A stretch of DNA of 64,000 nt, from the NCBI GenBank assembly GCA_013398295.1, contig VZSF01011137.1:755716-819715 (forward strand), read 5' to 3'. Under the pieces are notes generated by a model that worked only from the letters and a program-made list of their open reading frames with translations, had not been told where the DNA came from and searched no databases. Of this stretch, positions 62,964 to 64,000 are shown piece by piece. A program made the position numbers and the translations under genes. Within the stretch, counting starts at the first letter, position 1, and each line of letters begins with the position of its first letter. Source of the DNA: Chionis minor. Taxonomy: Eukaryota > Chordata > Aves > Charadriiformes > Chionididae.

Positions 62964-63203
62964 AGCATACCTCACTCTTAGGACAACTTTGTTATTTACT
63001 CATTGTCTTGCCCAGATTAAGTGAGTTATTCATAACTGCTGCTGTCGTCGTCCCCGACGGTGCTTGCTAGTCTTCCAGCGCCCTGATGAAAAGCAACGGG
63101 GCTTTCTCTGCCCAGGCCTAACACTCTTTAAAATACGCGACTCCTACCCAGGCTACCAAATATCCTCACAAAAAGCAACTTCACATTTAAAATGGAGCAC
63201 TGA

Positions 63204-63293
63204 TATAGAATTGTGGAATGGTTAGTGTTGGAAGGGACCTCGAAGATCACCGAGTCCCAAGTTCCCAGCCAGGGTTAGGGACAACACGCCTTG
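63204..63293 (-). mobile_element. CR1-like 3'-end remnant, second representation
   Basis: Identical by eye to 62551-62640. Probably the same locus duplicated by the assembly. Confidence 0.75.
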
Positions 63294-63492
63294 AGGTCCG
63301 TGCCAGGAGGGAACAGAGTGGAGAGCTGCACGGGCAGAGTCCTTCGTGCCCTCCAGCCCCGCGCTGGGAGGGGGACAGCCAGGTCTCACACCCCACCTGT
63401 GGCTAAAGCAAACCAGAAGAGCAGTGTGGGGACCTTTCCCTCCCCTGCGGCAATGCCCAGCTGTCCCTCTCCTCCTGCCCCAGGTCTTTCTA

Positions 63493-63590
63493 CCTTCCTA
63501 CCTCCCCTTCCCTTCCTACCTCCCCTTCCCTTCCTACCTCCCCTTCCCTTCCTACCTCCCCTTCCCTTCCTACCTCCCCTTCCCTTCCTT
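63493..63590. repeat. 18-bp homopyrimidine-rich minisatellite, about 5.4 copies
   Basis: Five exact units CCTTCCTACCTCCCCTTC (63493-63510, 63511-63528, 63529-63546, 63547-63564, 63565-63582), then a partial unit to 63590. Each unit has one purine on this strand. A + strand frame reads a FLPPLP hexapeptide repeat, which is a by-product of the 18-bp period. Such purine/pyrimidine asymmetry can form triplex DNA, is hard to sequence, and explains the assembly break beside it. Confidence 0.97.
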
Positions 63591-64000
63591 GGTCACACCA
63601 AGCAACGGCATCTCCTTTCCCCCACCTCGCTCCCGAGGTGCTAATGCAAAGGCTGGACGTCGCCTGTACGGCGCAGGAGTGCCAGAAATATCATTTTGCT
63701 TCACTGTCACCTGCAAAGGGGCGAGGAATAAAAATAACTGCTCCCTAATTTAATACGGACTTCAAGTAAAAGCGCCTCCTCTTCCATTTATCTACCCGCA
63801 GAACTATTTCTGTCCACTTCACTGGGAGAATTGTTACACTCTGTTGTGCCTAAAATATTTTGCTGCTTTAATCACCACACAGGGCTTCTACCTGCAGTAA
63901 ATGAACTGAGGTGACAAGAGAAATTTATTACAGCCACCAGCCAGAGATCAAATTCTTCTCTCATCAATTATTTGGGCCACTATTGTTTCTAGCAGTTTCT
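63591..64000. other. Single-copy noncoding DNA to window end
   Basis: Moderately AT-rich. No gene, repeat or RNA gene recognised. Confidence 0.45.

Larger units (their letters stand above)
62845..63496. repeat. 652-bp direct duplication, right copy
   Basis: Second copy of 62192-62843. It begins in mid-CR1 with no insertion boundary, which is not expected for an independent transposon insertion. It continues without a break into the 18-bp minisatellite, so this copy probably represents the true locus. Confidence 0.95.

Noticed and set aside
62192..63496. A genuine recent segmental duplication
   Set aside because: Possible, but the N lies exactly between the copies and the left copy is truncated exactly at a hard-to-assemble repeat, which favours an assembly artefact.
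62565..63753. Paired identical open frames (62565-62753 and 63218-63406) that look like a duplicated gene family
   Set aside because: They are the same sequence represented twice across the N gap, and the FLPPLP peptide repeat comes from the minisatellite.

Overview
This window is vertebrate nuclear DNA, most likely from a bird. The main evidence is the repeats. There are three separate 3'-end fragments of CR1 LINEs that begin, on the + strand, with the characteristic 'catagaatcatagaa' type terminus (about 16348, 39206 and 61775) and one further CR1-like tail (62551). A fourth, much older CR1 copy lies on the + strand (about 43555-44640). Interspersed repeats are sparse, there are no bacterial-type gene arrays, and GC-rich, CpG-containing patches alternate with AT-rich single-copy DNA. 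Crocodilian or turtle DNA cannot be fully excluded. I recognised no host protein-coding gene with confidence. The window reads as intergenic or deep intronic DNA, of the kind found in developmental gene deserts or very large introns.

Layout. 1-2450: AT-rich single-copy DNA with a regulatory-looking block at 1500-2140. 2450-11760: mixed DNA with CpG-rich patches (6780-7100, 9450-9740), a small triple repeat (9411-9456) and a 1.5 kb GC-rich block (10210-11745) holding long overlapping open frames and a perfect 18-bp-arm hairpin (11361-11405). 11760-28700: mostly single-copy DNA with possible MIR-like relics, one CR1 tail and a candidate 75-bp exon on the - strand (14128-14202). 28700-39200: AT-rich blocks that look like regulatory DNA, with weak exon candidates. 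39206-39500: CR1 tail. 43555-44640: ancient CR1 with a recognisable reverse-transcriptase palm segment. 47286-47574: a MITE-like element with 14-bp terminal inverted repeats. 48900-52500: more regulatory-looking AT-rich DNA around a CpG-rich patch at 50460-50960. 53000-54800: GC-rich DNA with a three-copy 42-bp tandem repeat (54305-54430). 59200-60610: unassigned open segments in changing frames. 61775-63590: CR1 with an intact C-terminal ORF2 segment, then an apparent assembly error.

The most secure unusual result is that error. Bases 62192-62843 are repeated, identically by eye, at 62845-63496, with a single N (62844) between them. The second copy runs into an 18-bp pyrimidine minisatellite. 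This looks like two overlapping contigs joined without merging, so the true locus is probably about 653 bp shorter. No gene network or operon can be described here; the coding content I can support is transposon-derived.
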